A stretch of DNA of 64,000 bases from Acidobacteriota bacterium (GCA_019639255.1 JAHBSF010000014.1:24651-88650), one strand, 5' to 3'. Shown: positions 32,679 through 42,200, counted from the stretch's first letter. A program made the numbers and translations. The notes: generated by a model from the sequence alone, not told the origin.

Positions 32679-34352
32679 ATGCATACATCTAAAACCATAC
32701 GTCTCGTAGCACTGGGCGCGGCGTTCGCAGCGCTGCTGCCTCTGGCGTTGGCATCGGCGCAATCGCGTCCGCCGAATCTGACCAACAGGCTGCACATGTA
32801 TTCAAAGCCCGCCGTGGTCCGCATCATTTCCGGATTTACCGGACAGTGGGTCTGGGACAACAGGCGGTGGAATACACAGTCGATATCGAGCGGTTCCGGT
32901 TTTCTGATCAATCCCGACGGATATGTTCTTACAAACGCGCACGTGGTCAGCGACATACGCGAAGGCGACAACGCCGGGAGGCGGACGCTGCTGTTTCAAC
33001 TCGCCGTGCAGGTGCTAAGGGCGCGCAACATTGCAGTGACGCGTGAAAACGTATCAAATGCGATGAACGTGCTCGGTCAGCAGGCATCGCTCAGCAACTT
33101 TCAGCGCATCAACCGCGTATTTCTGCAAAGCGGCACATCTTTCCCTTACGAAATCAAGTCCTACGGCGCGCCTACGGGCGAGGGTCAGGATCTGCCCGCG
33201 GGCAAGGATGTCGCGGTGCTGAAGATCGAGATAAAGAACGCGCCCACGCTGCCGCTCGGCAACTCCACCCAGATGCAGGTAGGAGACCGCATCTTCCTGC
33301 TCGGCTATCCGGGCGCGGCGGATTCCGATGTACTCGATTCCCGTTCGGCGCTCGAACCCACGACCAATGACGGCTCGATAACGGCGAAGAAGAACTCGGC
33401 CGATGGAGCGCCGATTCTTCAGACCAACACGGCGGCAACGCACGGCAATTCGGGCGGCCCGGCAATCAACGAAAAGGGCGAGGTCATCGGGCTGCTGACG
33501 TTTCGCGGCAACACGGTAAACGGTCAGGAAATTCAGGGCTTCAACTTTATCGTTCCAACAAGCACGGTGATGGAGTTCGTCAGACAGTCCGGAACGGAAA
33601 ACAAAGCCAGCCCGATCGATGTGAAGTGGCGCGAAGGACTCGATAATTTCTGGAACCAGCGGTACAAGTACGCAAGGGACGACTTTCAGGAAGTGCTCGC
33701 ACTTTACGGCGACCACAGCGAAGCCAAGAAACTGATTTCCGAGGCGCAGGAATTCATCGCTACGGGCCAGGATCGCTCCAGTTCGTGGGTATGGATGGCC
33801 GTCATCGTGGTGCTCGGCGGGGGATTTCTTCTGGTAGCGGGCGGCGGATTGCTCGCATTTGTCCTGATTCGCCGGAAGAAAGGAAAGGCGCAAGCACCTG
33901 CGATGCCCGTGCCGGCTTACGCCGGCGCTGCGCAACCTGCGCCCGCGCCGCAGCGTTCGGCGCAACCGGAGATTGCACCGGCACCGAACTTTCCGCGCAC
34001 TGCACCTCTCGGCGGATCTCCAAGAACCGAGATGTTCGAAGCAGCCGCAACGGGCCGGCTCGTCTGCACCATGGGGCCGCTCGAAGGCCAGGAGTTTCCA
34101 GTCAATCAGGGCGTCTATCTCGGCCGCGATGCAACGCGATCTCAGGTAGTGATCGCCGATGCGCAGGTATCGGGACAGCATTTGTGGATAGGCCCCGTGG
34201 GCTCCAGAATCGTCGCGCGCGACAACGGGTCTACCAACGGCACATTCCTCAACAACGACCTGGCCCAGCGCATCACCGAGGTCGAACTCAACGATCGCGA
34301 CGTGCTCATACTCGGCGGGCGCGCTTCGGTCAAGTTCGTATTTCTGCGCTGA
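32679..34352 (+). CDS. Membrane-anchored trypsin-like protease with C-terminal FHA domain
   Basis: The ATG at 32679 is preferred over a GTG 15 bp upstream because GGGGG lies just before it. 557 residues: signal peptide (LVALGAAFAALLPLALASA), a S1/Deg-like protease domain with His88 (TNAHVV), Asp177 (KDVAVLKI) and Ser258 (HGNSGGPA), a linker region to about 365, one membrane helix at ~370-395 (VIVVLGGGFLLVAGGGLLAF), a Pro/Ala-rich stretch and an FHA domain at ~455-555 (GVYLGRDATRSQVVI, VSGQHLWI, DNGSTNGTFLN). The layout implies a protease outside and a phosphothreonine-binding FHA in the cytoplasm. I do not know a named family with this order. The stop overlaps the rsmE start (TGATG). Confidence 0.88.
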   Translation: MHTSKTIRLVALGAAFAALLPLALASAQSRPPNLTNRLHMYSKPAVVRIISGFTGQWVWDNRRWNTQSISSGSGFLINPDGYVLTNAHVVSDIREGDNAGRRTLLFQLAVQVLRARNIAVTRENVSNAMNVLGQQASLSNFQRINRVFLQSGTSFPYEIKSYGAPTGEGQDLPAGKDVAVLKIEIKNAPTLPLGNSTQMQVGDRIFLLGYPGAADSDVLDSRSALEPTTNDGSITAKKNSADGAPILQTNTAATHGNSGGPAINEKGEVIGLLTFRGNTVNGQEIQGFNFIVPTSTVMEFVRQSGTENKASPIDVKWREGLDNFWNQRYKYARDDFQEVLALYGDHSEAKKLISEAQEFIATGQDRSSSWVWMAVIVVLGGGFLLVAGGGLLAFVLIRRKKGKAQAPAMPVPAYAGAAQPAPAPQRSAQPEIAPAPNFPRTAPLGGSPRTEMFEAAATGRLVCTMGPLEGQEFPVNQGVYLGRDATRSQVVIADAQVSGQHLWIGPVGSRIVARDNGSTNGTFLNNDLAQRITEVELNDRDVLILGGRASVKFVFLR

Positions 34353-35095
34353 TGCAGCGACACCGATTCTTCGCGCCGCCCGAACGCATCGCGGCATCGA
34401 CCATCATTCTGGATACAGATGAGGCGCATCACCTTGCGCGCGTTTTGCGTCTGCCGCCCGGCGCGCGCGTGTGGGTACTCGACGGCGCGGGCCGCGAATA
34501 CGAATGCGAGGTTGCGCGCATAGGTAAACCTGAGGTGGAGTTGACGATCTGCGCGCGCGTAACTGCGCCGGTGGAATCTCCGCTGCGCATAGAACTCGCT
34601 CAGGGCCTTGCAAAAGGCGACAAGTTCGACTGGATAGTACAAAAGGCAACCGAACTCGGAGTGACGAGGATCGTGCCGCTAACGACGGCGCACAGCGAGG
34701 TGCGAAGGGTGGAAGAACGCGCCGGAAAAAAGGTCGGTCGCTGGGAGCGCATATCGCTCGAAGCCGTCAAACAGTGCGGCCGGTGCCGGCTTGTGGAAAT
34801 CGCCGAACCCGCCGCCTGGACCGAATACGCGGCCGGAGCACCCGCAGATCTCAACCTGATCTTTTCCGAACGCGGCGGCAGGAGGCTTGTACAAATAGCC
34901 GCCGATGCAAATCGGCCCGTTTTATCGGTTCGTCTTGCGGTAGGCCCGGAAGGCGGATGGAGCGAACGCGAAGTGGATCTGGGCGCAGAAAATAACTGGA
35001 CGCCCGTACATCTCGGCGCACGCGTGCTGCGAACCGAAACCGCTGCGGTAGCGGCGGTCGCAATCGTTCAGCATCTGTTCGGCGACCTGAGGTGA
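34352..35095 (+). CDS. rsmE: 16S rRNA m3U1498 methyltransferase RsmE
   Basis: Starts at ATG overlapping the preceding TGA by one base, so translation is likely coupled. 247 residues, normal for RsmE. N-terminal PUA-like domain (RHRFFAPPERI, HHLARVLRLPPGARVWVLDG), then a SPOUT methyltransferase with QGLAKGDKFDWIVQKATELGV, ERISLEAVKQCGRC, and the knot region VGPEGGWSEREVDL and LGARVLRTETAAVAA. It methylates U1498 in the 30S decoding region. Coupling with the FHA protease gene is not a standard pairing. Confidence 0.95.
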   Translation: MQRHRFFAPPERIAASTIILDTDEAHHLARVLRLPPGARVWVLDGAGREYECEVARIGKPEVELTICARVTAPVESPLRIELAQGLAKGDKFDWIVQKATELGVTRIVPLTTAHSEVRRVEERAGKKVGRWERISLEAVKQCGRCRLVEIAEPAAWTEYAAGAPADLNLIFSERGGRRLVQIAADANRPVLSVRLAVGPEGGWSEREVDLGAENNWTPVHLGARVLRTETAAVAAVAIVQHLFGDLR

Positions 35096-35099
35096 AGAA

Positions 35100-35197
35100 G
35101 TGAGATAACGGAACATACGAAAACAGACGAAAAATCACGGAACATATGATTATTTCTGTTTGTTTCGTCTATTTTCGTATGTTCCGTTATCTCTCTT
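35100..35197. repeat. Large intergenic palindrome, copy 13 (between convergent genes)
   Basis: GAGATAACGGAACATACGAAAACAGACGAAA at the left pairs with its near-perfect complement at the right. Separates the convergent rsmE and hemB genes, touching the hemB stop. Confidence 0.95.
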
Positions 35198-36164
35198 AAA
35201 GCAGTCTGATCACATCCTTTGCGAAATAGGTCAGGATCGCATCGGCGCCCGCGCGCTTGATAGCCGTCAGGCTCTCGATCATCACGCGCTGCTCGTCGAT
35301 CCAGCCCAAACGCCCGGCGGCCTTGATCTGCGCGTACTCGCCCGATACCTGATACGCGGCCAGCGGCAGCGCAAAACGCTCGCGCACCATTCGCAGAATA
35401 TCCAGATAGGGCAGCGCCGGTTTGACCATCAGCATATCGGCGCCCTGCTCTACATCGAGTTCGGCTTCGCGAATCGCTTCGCGCGCATTGGCCGGATCCA
35501 TCTGATAGCCGCGCCGGTCGCCGAACTGCGGGGCGCTAGCGGCCGCTTCGCGAAACGGCCCGTAATAACCCGAAGCGTACTTGACCGCATACGACAGAAT
35601 CGGCGTGTCGACGAAACCCGCCCGATCCAGCGCCGCGCGAATCGCCCCAATCATACCGTCCATCATCGCCGATGGCGCAATTACGTCGGCGCCCGCTGCG
35701 GCCTGGGCTACAGCCGTTTGCGCCAGCAGTTCGAGCGTCGGATCGTTTGCTACATCCCCGTCTTTTATGACCCCGCAATGACCGTGCGAGGTGTATTCGC
35801 ACAAACACGTATCGGCGAACACCACCATACCGGGCACAGCGCTTTTAAGGGCGCGGATTGCGCGCTGCGTAATGCCGTCTTCGGCCCACGCCTCGCTCCC
35901 CGCATCATCCTTCGACTCGGGCAGCCCGAATACGATCAACGAACCTATTCCAAGCCCGTAGGCGCTTTCGGCTTCCTTGACCAGTTCATCGACCGAAAGA
36001 TTGAATACGCCGGGCATCGAGCCTACCTCGCGCCGCACGCCCTCGCCCGGACATACGAACAGCGGGTAAATCAGATCGCCTGCATCCAGGCGCGTTTCCC
36101 TCACAAGCGCTCTCAGCCCCGGCGAGCCCCTCAACCGCCTCGGACGATGAATCAACCCGGCCAT
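35196..36164 (-). CDS. hemB: Delta-aminolevulinic acid dehydratase (porphobilinogen synthase)
   Basis: The start at 36164 ([13 protein letters not shown]) is chosen because AGAGG lies 8 bases upstream. A longer in-frame start exists at 36197. 322 residues. It condenses two 5-aminolevulinate molecules to porphobilinogen. Active-site lysines are in [14 protein letters not shown] and [12 protein letters not shown]. The metal site [15 protein letters not shown] has three cysteines, so this is the zinc-type enzyme. No other heme genes are in the window. Confidence 0.97.
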   Translation of the reverse strand: MAGLIHRPRRLRGSPGLRALVRETRLDAGDLIYPLFVCPGEGVRREVGSMPGVFNLSVDELVKEAESAYGLGIGSLIVFGLPESKDDAGSEAWAEDGITQRAIRALKSAVPGMVVFADTCLCEYTSHGHCGVIKDGDVANDPTLELLAQTAVAQAAAGADVIAPSAMMDGMIGAIRAALDRAGFVDTPILSYAVKYASGYYGPFREAAASAPQFGDRRGYQMDPANAREAIREAELDVEQGADMLMVKPALPYLDILRMVRERFALPLAAYQVSGEYAQIKAAGRLGWIDEQRVMIESLTAIKRAGADAILTYFAKDVIRLL

Positions 36165-36240
36165 GTCGGATACCTCTTTGCGTGATTTCCGCGCCAATAT
36201 TTCCGCGCCGACATTTCTGCGGCTTCCGCGGTTTCCTCTT

Positions 36241-37353
36241 TCATCCGCGATAAAAATCGCCGATACGCTCGACGACGTATTCCAGCATTGCAGGAGTCAA
36301 CTCGGGATAAATCGGAAGTGAAAGCGCTTCACGGGCGGCGCGCTCCGATTCCGGCAAATCTCCCGCGCCGTACCCGAGATAGGCGAAACATTCCTGCATA
36401 TGCAGCGGCACGGGATAATAAATCTCCGAGCCCACATCCGACGCCCTGAGATGCGCCAGCAGTTCGTCGCGGCGCGGCGCGCGGATCGTGTACTGATTGT
36501 AGATGTGGCGCATACCTTCGTGCGCAATGGGAGTAACAACCTCTTCCAGTCCCGCCTCGGCAAACAGCGCGTCATACCTGTGAGCGTTTTGCGCCCGCGC
36601 ATCGCTCCAGGCGTCCAGGTATTTGAGTTTGACGCGCAGCACGGCCGCCTGAAGCGCATCGAGGCGGCTGTTGACGCCGACGAACTGGTGATAATACTTC
36701 GGCTCCATGCCGTGCACGCGCAGTATGCGCAGCTTTGCGGCGATTTCGTCGTCATCGGTGGTGAGCATTCCGGCGTCGCCCGCGCCGCCGAGATTTTTTG
36801 ACGGAAAGAAGCTGAAGCAGCCGATTGCGCTCATAGCGCCAGCGCGGCGCGCTCCGTAATCGGCGCCTATCGCCTGGGCCGCATCCTCGATGACGGGCAG
36901 GTTGTGCTTTCGGGAGATACCGGTGATTGCATCCATCATTGCGCACTGGCCGAACAGGTGCACGGGCATGATTGCTTTTGTGCGCGGCGTGATTGCGCGT
37001 TCTATCAGATCGGTATCGATGTTGAAATCATCCGGGCGGATGTCGATGAATACGGGGCGCGCACCGAGACGCGCTATGGAGCCGCCGGTAGCGAAAAACG
37101 TATAGGCTACGGTGATTACTTCATCGCCCGGACCGACTCCGAGCGCCATCAATGCAAGCAGCAGCGCATCGGAGCCCGAAGCGCAGCCGACGGCGTGCCT
37201 GCTGCCGCAATACGCGGCCATTTCGCGCTCGAATTCGGTTACTTCGGAACCGAGTATGAACTGCTGAGAGTCGAAGACGCGTTCAACCGCAGCCATCATT
37301 TCATCGCGGATCGTGCGATGCTGGGCTTGCAGATCGAGGAGTGGAACTTTCAT
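36241..37353 (-). CDS. DegT/DnrJ/EryC1/StrS-family sugar aminotransferase
   Basis: 370 residues, typical for the family that aminates keto-sugar nucleotides using pyridoxal phosphate. The start [13 protein letters not shown] matches many family members. [29 protein letters not shown] is the cofactor phosphate region, [11 protein letters not shown] the Asp region, and [16 protein letters not shown] carries the PLP lysine near residue 187. Substrate cannot be deduced; candidates are amino-sugar precursors of surface glycans. It shares strand and region with the UDP-sugar genes at 38523-41010. Confidence 0.93.
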   Translation of the reverse strand: MKVPLLDLQAQHRTIRDEMMAAVERVFDSQQFILGSEVTEFEREMAAYCGSRHAVGCASGSDALLLALMALGVGPGDEVITVAYTFFATGGSIARLGARPVFIDIRPDDFNIDTDLIERAITPRTKAIMPVHLFGQCAMMDAITGISRKHNLPVIEDAAQAIGADYGARRAGAMSAIGCFSFFPSKNLGGAGDAGMLTTDDDEIAAKLRILRVHGMEPKYYHQFVGVNSRLDALQAAVLRVKLKYLDAWSDARAQNAHRYDALFAEAGLEEVVTPIAHEGMRHIYNQYTIRAPRRDELLAHLRASDVGSEIYYPVPLHMQECFAYLGYGAGDLPESERAAREALSLPIYPELTPAMLEYVVERIGDFYRG

Positions 37354-37365
37354 GCGGGGAATAAC

Positions 37366-37465
37366 GAGAGAACGCGGAATTCACGAAAAAAGACACGGAA
37401 TCAGCGGAAAGAACCGGATCCATTCCGCGAATTCCGTGTCTGGTTTTTCTGCGTGTTCCGCGTTC
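37366..37465. repeat. Large intergenic palindrome, GCGGAA subtype
   Basis: Left GAGAGAACGCGGAATTCACG with right CGTGTTCCGCGTTCT. The inner stem GACACGGAAT.../...ATTCCGTGTC pairs. Different wording from the AACGGAACAAACGAA subtype but the same build. Lies between two minus-strand genes. Confidence 0.82.
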
Positions 37466-37467
37466 TA

Positions 37468-38193
37468 TTACGGACGGAAGCCGCTGACGACGATCGAGGT
37501 CGGCGTCACGTTGTCGGCCTGCGCCGCTGCGATGATCCCGGCCACCGCACCGCCGATGCCGGCGATGATCAGCGCCGCAATCGCGCCCGTGCTGAGATTG
37601 TTCGACTGGCTGTCGGTCAGCAGCCGCTGGCAGCGCGCTGCGCCTGCGGTCTGCGCACCCACGGCGACTTCCTGACCCGCCGCGACGTATTCGGTCTTGC
37701 CGCCCGCGTTAACCTTGGCGGCGCTCCGGCTCGAGGCCACGCGCGTATTGCCGCAGCTTACATCGACCGTCAATACGGCCGCATCCTTGCCGTCCGAAGT
37801 CGCGACGCCGTCCGTGGTTGCAACGTTGACCGCCACGCCAGCAGGAGCGCTAACAACCGCACGGCCCGATGACAGATTGCCGCCGATCGAACCGTCGGAG
37901 AAGCGCAATGTCATTTCCGTATCGGCGCCGAGCTGTATGCGGCCGAGTTTTCCGAGATTGATCGTCGCCGCGCCGTTCGGCGCAGTCTTGACGCGGCTCT
38001 CGCTGAATACCGTCGCGCCCGAAATCGCCGCCGTCCCGTTGATCGTAGCCGATCCGACTACCGACAACTCACCGGACGACTTCGCCGCCGTTTGCGCGAG
38101 CACCGAGGTCGCGCTCATTGTATAGAAGCCGCCGACCGACAGCATCAGCACAACCGACAGCGCTTTCCGCAACAAAGTTGGCTTACGACTCAT
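37468..38193 (-). CDS. Secreted FecR-like protein with C-terminal membrane helix
   Basis: 241 residues. Signal peptide (ALSVVLMLSVGGFYTMSATSV, cut near ALAQ), a beta-rich FecR-like region (SRVKTAPNGAATINLGKLGRIQLGADTEMTLRF), a repeat of small residues with a Cys pair (VSCGNTR... ARCQRL) and a C-terminal hydrophobic segment GAIAALIIAGIGGAVAGIIAAA. Strong RBS GGGAGGA lies 7 bases before the ATG. Function unknown; such proteins are common and lineage-specific in Acidobacteria (from memory). Three perfect 13-bp repeats lie about 150 bp upstream and could be regulatory. Confidence 0.8.
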   Translation of the reverse strand: MSRKPTLLRKALSVVLMLSVGGFYTMSATSVLAQTAAKSSGELSVVGSATINGTAAISGATVFSESRVKTAPNGAATINLGKLGRIQLGADTEMTLRFSDGSIGGNLSSGRAVVSAPAGVAVNVATTDGVATSDGKDAAVLTVDVSCGNTRVASSRSAAKVNAGGKTEYVAAGQEVAVGAQTAGAARCQRLLTDSQSNNLSTGAIAALIIAGIGGAVAGIIAAAQADNVTPTSIVVSGFRP

Positions 38194-38522
38194 TTTGGTT
38201 CCTCCCGTTACCGAAAAAAAAAGAAATCTTCGCCCGCCTCCTGACGCGGCGCGGCTCTTTAGTTTCCTTCTTGACTTGTCAATCTCTCTTAATGAACTCG
38301 ACCGCCCTCGCAGCGGGGCCGGTACAACTGTACTTATTGATCACTTAACTTGATCACTTAACTTGATCACTTAACCGCGGTCGGTCGGTTTGTCAAACTA
38401 CGTTTTCAGGGGATTCAGAAGCGACCCAATTCTTACCCGAAAGCGCAGGAAGTGTCAACTATAAACCTGTGCAAATGGCAGAGTAATGGGAATTCCCGGA
38501 CTCACCTTTGCGGCGTCCGCCC
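38194..38522. other. Intergenic region upstream of FecR-like gene, 329 bp
   Basis: Holds a poly-T/A stretch and RBS of the minus-strand FecR-like gene, and the 13-bp triple repeat at 38337-38375. TTGACA is present on the minus strand near 38272, but no -10 at normal spacing. No gene is seen. Confidence 0.5.
38337..38375. repeat. Three perfect 13-bp direct repeats (TTGATCACTTAAC)
   Basis: TTGATCACTTAAC occurs at 38337-38349, 38350-38362 and 38363-38375 without spacer. Each unit contains the palindrome TGATCA. It lies upstream of the FecR-like gene, followed by TCGGTCGGT. Confidence 0.95.
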
Positions 38523-39461
38523 TCACGCTCCATCCATCTGTTCCCTATACCATTCTATGGTTCGCCGCAACCCGTCCTCGACCGCTACGCGCGGCGCCCA
38601 TCCCAACACATCGCGCGCCCGCGTGATGTCGGGACGCCGCGTCTTCGGGTCATCCTCGGGCAGCGGCCGGTACTCGATCCGGCTCGCGCTTCCGGTCAAT
38701 TTCAGTATCAGTCGCGCAAATTCCAGTATCGTCAGCTCCACAGGATTGCCGATATTGACCGGCACCCGGCAATCGCTCTCCATCAATCGCCGCACGCCCT
38801 CTACAAGATCATCCACGTACTGGAAACTGCGCGTCTGCGCCCCCTCGCCGAATACCGTGAGCGGCTCGCCGCGCAGCGCCTGATTTATGAACGTGGGAAC
38901 TACGCGCCCGTCGTTGATGCGGTTGCGAGGGCCGTAGGTATTGAATATGCGCAATATCCTGATATCCAGCCCGTGCTCGCGGTGATAGGCCATCGTAAGC
39001 GCTTCGGCGAAACGCTTGGCTTCGTCGTAGACGCTGCGCGGCCCCGTGGGATTGACGTTGCCCCAGTAGCTTTCCGGCTGCGGATGAACCAACGGATCGC
39101 CGTAAACCTCCGATGTCGACGCGATCATAAACCGCGCGCCGCGCGCGCGCGCAAGCCCCAGCGCGTTGTGCGTGCCGAGCGCGCCCACCTTCATAGTCTG
39201 TATGGGCAACTGAAGGTAATCGATCGGACTCGCCGGACTGGCGAAATGCAATACCCAGTCGAGCGCGCCGGGCACGTGTATATGATTGCTTACGTCGTGA
39301 TGAATGAATTCGAAGCGCGCATTGCCGCGATGCACGGCGATATTGTTCAAATCCCCCGTCACCAGATTGTCGACCACAACGACCCGATGCCCTTCGGACA
39401 ACAGCCGATCCGTAAGATGGCTGCCGATAAACCCGGCTCCGCCTGTAATCAGTACTCGCAT
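38523..39461 (-). CDS. UDP-glucuronate decarboxylase (UDP-xylose synthase)-like SDR
   Basis: 312-residue extended short-chain dehydrogenase. NAD motif [10 protein letters not shown] at the N-terminus, [33 protein letters not shown], the catalytic YDEAK and the family block [13 protein letters not shown]. These features match UDP-glucuronate decarboxylases, which turn UDP-GlcA into UDP-xylose. The UDP-glucose dehydrogenase that would supply UDP-GlcA is the next gene upstream on the same strand, which supports the call. Confidence 0.9.
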   Translation of the reverse strand: MRVLITGGAGFIGSHLTDRLLSEGHRVVVVDNLVTGDLNNIAVHRGNARFEFIHHDVSNHIHVPGALDWVLHFASPASPIDYLQLPIQTMKVGALGTHNALGLARARGARFMIASTSEVYGDPLVHPQPESYWGNVNPTGPRSVYDEAKRFAEALTMAYHREHGLDIRILRIFNTYGPRNRINDGRVVPTFINQALRGEPLTVFGEGAQTRSFQYVDDLVEGVRRLMESDCRVPVNIGNPVELTILEFARLILKLTGSASRIEYRPLPEDDPKTRRPDITRARDVLGWAPRVAVEDGLRRTIEWYREQMDGA

Positions 39462-39470
39462 AGATTTTCA

Positions 39471-39568
39471 AAAGAGAGTACGGAACAAACGAAAATTCAC
39501 GAAACAAACGGAAAGAATGATTGGTTCCGTTTGTTTCGTGCATTTTCGTTTGTTCCGTATTCTCTCTT
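39471..39568. repeat. Large intergenic palindrome, copy 15
   Basis: AGAGAGTACGGAACAAACGAA... pairs with ...TTCGTTTGTTCCGTATTCTCTCT, inner stem CACGAAACAAACGGAA / TTCCGTTTGTTTCGTG. Lies between ugd and the decarboxylase gene, both minus strand. Confidence 0.95.
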
Positions 39569-41010
39569 CACCTTCCGATACCGCGATATTTGAATCCGGC
39601 CGCTTCGACCGCCGCACGATCCAGAATGTTGCGCCCGTCGATGATGACTCTCGTATTCATAACCGCGCCGATTGCATCCAGATCGAGCCGCCGGAACTCA
39701 TCCCATTCCGTGACTACAATGAGCGCGTCGCATTCTTCGGCAAGCAATACGGGGGCGTCGGCGTACTCGATCTTCAGTTCGGGATGCTGCGCGCGGCACG
39801 CCTCCATCGCCACCGGATCATACGCCCTGACGCGTGCGCCCATTGCCAGCAACTGCCCGGCGATTTCCAGCGCCGGCGCATCGCGCAGATCATCGGTTTC
39901 GGGCTTGAAGGCCAGCCCCAGCAATCCGATCGTGCGGCCCTTGATGATCTTGAGCGTCTCCTGGAGCTTCTGCACCGCCACCTGGCGCTGACGCCGGTTG
40001 ACCTCTACGGTCGCGCGCAGCATCGGCGGCTCGTAGCCGTATTCGTTGGCGATATCGATCAGCGCTGCAACATCCTTGCCGAAACACGATCCGCCCCAGC
40101 CCACTCCGGCGTTGAGAAATCGTGGCCCTATGCGATTGTCGAGGCCGAAACCGCGCACCACCTCCCTTATGTCCGCCCCCACGCGCTCGCAAATGTTTGC
40201 GATTTCGTTTGCGAAACTGATCTTGGTGGCGAGAAATGCGTTGGCCGCATATTTGATCATCTCGGCCGAAGCCAGATCCGTAGTCACTACGGGCACGGCC
40301 GTGCAGTCGGCCGGGCGCGGCGCCGAGGGCGGCGCAGTGAAGGTCTGTTCGATTATCGGCTCGTAAAGCGCGCGCAATCGCTCCGCCGCATAATCGTCCG
40401 CGGCGCCGATAACTATGCGGTCGGGATACAGCGTATCTTGAATAGCAGTGCCTTCGCGCAGGAATTCGGGATTGGAGGCGACCAGAAAGAATTCATCGGC
40501 TTTTGCGCCGGGCAGCGGGCGGCTGTGCGTAGAAGCTGCGCGGCCGTGCGCCGCATTCGCCATCTCGCGCCGGAAGGCCGGACTGTCGCCGAGCCCTTCC
40601 TTTATCAGCATCTCGACCCAGTTGCCCGATCCTATGGGGACGGTAGATTTGTTGACTACTATGCGCCGCCGCACGCCGTCGAGCGCCCTGCCGATGGCGC
40701 GCGCCACGGCTTCGACGGCCGAAAGATCCGGTTTTCCGGATTCCTGCGGCGGAGTCCCTACCGCGATGAAAATCACTTCAGCCGTGCGCACGGCCTCGGC
40801 CAGATCGGTAGTAAACCGCAGATTCCCGCGCTGAATGCTCTGCGCAAGCAGCGGTTCAAGGCCCGGCTCGTAAATCGTAGCGCGGCCCGCGCCGAGCATC
40901 GCAATCTTTCGCTCGTCGATATCGACGCACGTTACCGATCTTCCCAACCAGGCCAGACACGTACCCGTCACCAGCCCTACATACCCGGTCCCTATTACAC
41001 AAACGTCCAC
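39568..41010 (-). CDS. ugd: UDP-glucose 6-dehydrogenase
   Basis: A GTG start at 41010 is preferred: it is preceded by AAGGAAG with 7-base spacing and gives the usual N-terminus DVCVIGTGYVGLVTG. A TTG start at 41028 is possible. 480 residues, slightly longer than normal owing to an insert near residues 140-165 (MANAAHGRAASTHSRPLPGA). NAD motif at the N-terminus, catalytic Cys in GVGWGGSCFGKDV and LLGLAFKPETDDLRDAPAL in the C-terminal domain. It oxidises UDP-glucose to UDP-glucuronate, the substrate of the adjacent decarboxylase. Confidence 0.95.
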   Translation of the reverse strand: MDVCVIGTGYVGLVTGTCLAWLGRSVTCVDIDERKIAMLGAGRATIYEPGLEPLLAQSIQRGNLRFTTDLAEAVRTAEVIFIAVGTPPQESGKPDLSAVEAVARAIGRALDGVRRRIVVNKSTVPIGSGNWVEMLIKEGLGDSPAFRREMANAAHGRAASTHSRPLPGAKADEFFLVASNPEFLREGTAIQDTLYPDRIVIGAADDYAAERLRALYEPIIEQTFTAPPSAPRPADCTAVPVVTTDLASAEMIKYAANAFLATKISFANEIANICERVGADIREVVRGFGLDNRIGPRFLNAGVGWGGSCFGKDVAALIDIANEYGYEPPMLRATVEVNRRQRQVAVQKLQETLKIIKGRTIGLLGLAFKPETDDLRDAPALEIAGQLLAMGARVRAYDPVAMEACRAQHPELKIEYADAPVLLAEECDALIVVTEWDEFRRLDLDAIGAVMNTRVIIDGRNILDRAAVEAAGFKYRGIGR

Positions 41011-41134
41011 AAACTGCTTCCTTTCCAATGGTCGGGAAATATAACAGAATGCGGACGAATCTGTCGAACGAGGTATTGCCGCGAACGCTTCCGTTGGCGA
41101 GCCTCACAACGGCCCGCCCGCTGCAACCCGGCCG

Positions 41135-41560
41135 TTACGACGCTTTACTTCGGGTTGCACCGGCAAGGACGGCGCCCAAATAACCCATCGGGATATATGC
41201 CAGGACTAGATCAGCGATGATGAACCACAACGGACCTCCAATCATGGTTGCCGCCGCAATGCCGCCCAGCAGGAAAAAGACTCCTATACCGATCGCAAAC
41301 TTCATGGAATGGCTCGCCGCAAACCTGGCGGCAACGAACGCTCCGGCGAGCGTTCCGAGCGCGTGAGCCAGGAACGGAAATATGAAGTTCACGGGAGTAA
41401 ACAGTTTCATGCTGTCGCGGAGGTTTTCCATCGTGGATACGTCAGCGCCCTCGGGAATGGGAACCACCGACGGCCCTATGTTCACCAGCCCAATATTGAC
41501 GAGGCTGCCAAAGACGACGCCGGCGAGTGCTGCCAGGATATTTCTTGCGACGGGTTTCAT
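41135..41560 (-). CDS. Small membrane protein, unknown
   Basis: 141 residues with four hydrophobic segments: 7-30 (NILAALAGVVFGSLVNIGLV), 58-82 (VNFIFPFLAHALGTLAGAFVAA), 90-110 (FAIGIGVFFLLGGIAAATM) and 115-135. A short extracytoplasmic loop with IPEGADVSTMENLRDSM lies after the first. Similar small four-helix proteins occur widely but have no named function that I recall. It is the last core-like gene before the accessory island. Confidence 0.75.
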   Translation of the reverse strand: MKPVARNILAALAGVVFGSLVNIGLVNIGPSVVPIPEGADVSTMENLRDSMKLFTPVNFIFPFLAHALGTLAGAFVAARFAASHSMKFAIGIGVFFLLGGIAAATMIGGPLWFIIADLVLAYIPMGYLGAVLAGATRSKAS

Positions 41561-41746
41561 GCGCCGGATACCTCCCTTTCGATTGGAACTGCGGTCGTTG
41601 ACGTATCGAACTTCCTTTTTCTACGCAGGATTAAATAGATTCAGACGATGTGGATGCCTTTACAGTTCATCGTCTTGTCACTGCTACTCCAATGTCATCG
41701 CCATCAAGACCGTCCGACTAATGCTCGGAAATCCTGGGCGCGCGCG

Positions 41747-41868
41747 ATCTAAACCGATACACAGTATATTGGTACAAAGCGTGAGACTGAAGATAGATAA
41801 CGGAACAAACGATATGAAACGAAAATTATCGAAAGGTTGAATATTTCGTAGTTTCCGTCTGAAGTCGG
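41747..41868. repeat. Left flank of island: palindrome copy truncated in its right arm
   Basis: Contains GATAACGGAACAAACGATAT and the core AAAGGTTGAATATTTCGTAG then TTTCCGTCTGAAG, where the right arm stops abruptly. The 65 bp before it and the element itself resemble 51577-51692 on the other side of the island (shared ATTGGTACARAGCGYGAGAC and ACGAAAATTATCGAAARGTT). Confidence 0.85.
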
Positions 41869-41929
41869 GACACATTTGATAAATAGGCGGGTGGAAATGA
41901 GTTAGGGCTCGTGAGAGACTGGTTTTGCA

Positions 41930-42055
41930 ATGAATCAGACTCTTGATCCAACCCGTCTTTCGGAGTATATCACCAGTGTGTTGCCGTGGGCGCACGGCCA
42001 CCAGGTGAAAGCGATCACGACATTTGTCAGGGACCGGGAAAGGCATTATATGTAG
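41930..42055 (+). pseudogene. Transposase-like N-terminal fragment, 41 codons
   Basis: ATG to TAG frame reading MNQTLDPTRLSEYITSVLPW then AHGHQVKAITTFVRDRERHYM. The wording resembles N-termini of acidobacterial IS-type transposases, but I cannot name the family. It follows GTCGGGACAC (41873-41882), which could be an IS end. Probably a remnant of a mobile element at the island edge. Confidence 0.4.
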
Positions 42056-42200
42056 CGAGAGACAAGAAGAAAAAAAGCCAGCCATTGTGATAACGAAGAA
42101 ACGTTCCGCGAGCAATCGCACTGCAAAAACGCCCATACTGTTCGATTAAACAAATTGACATTAAAAGCAGGAAGGTGGAAGACGATCCAAACCGACACAA

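Larger units (their letters stand above)
41561..42200. other. Left boundary region of the accessory island, 640 bp
   Basis: Contains a truncated palindrome copy (41747-41868), a transposase-like fragment (41930-42055) and the leader of the helicase gene. GGAAGGTGG near 42173 could be an RBS but is about 20 bases from the ATG; TTGACA near 42159 lacks a clear -10. Nothing else recognised. Confidence 0.6.

Noticed and set aside
38337..38375. CRISPR array or plasmid-type iterons
   Set aside because: No spacers between units and no cas or rep genes nearby.
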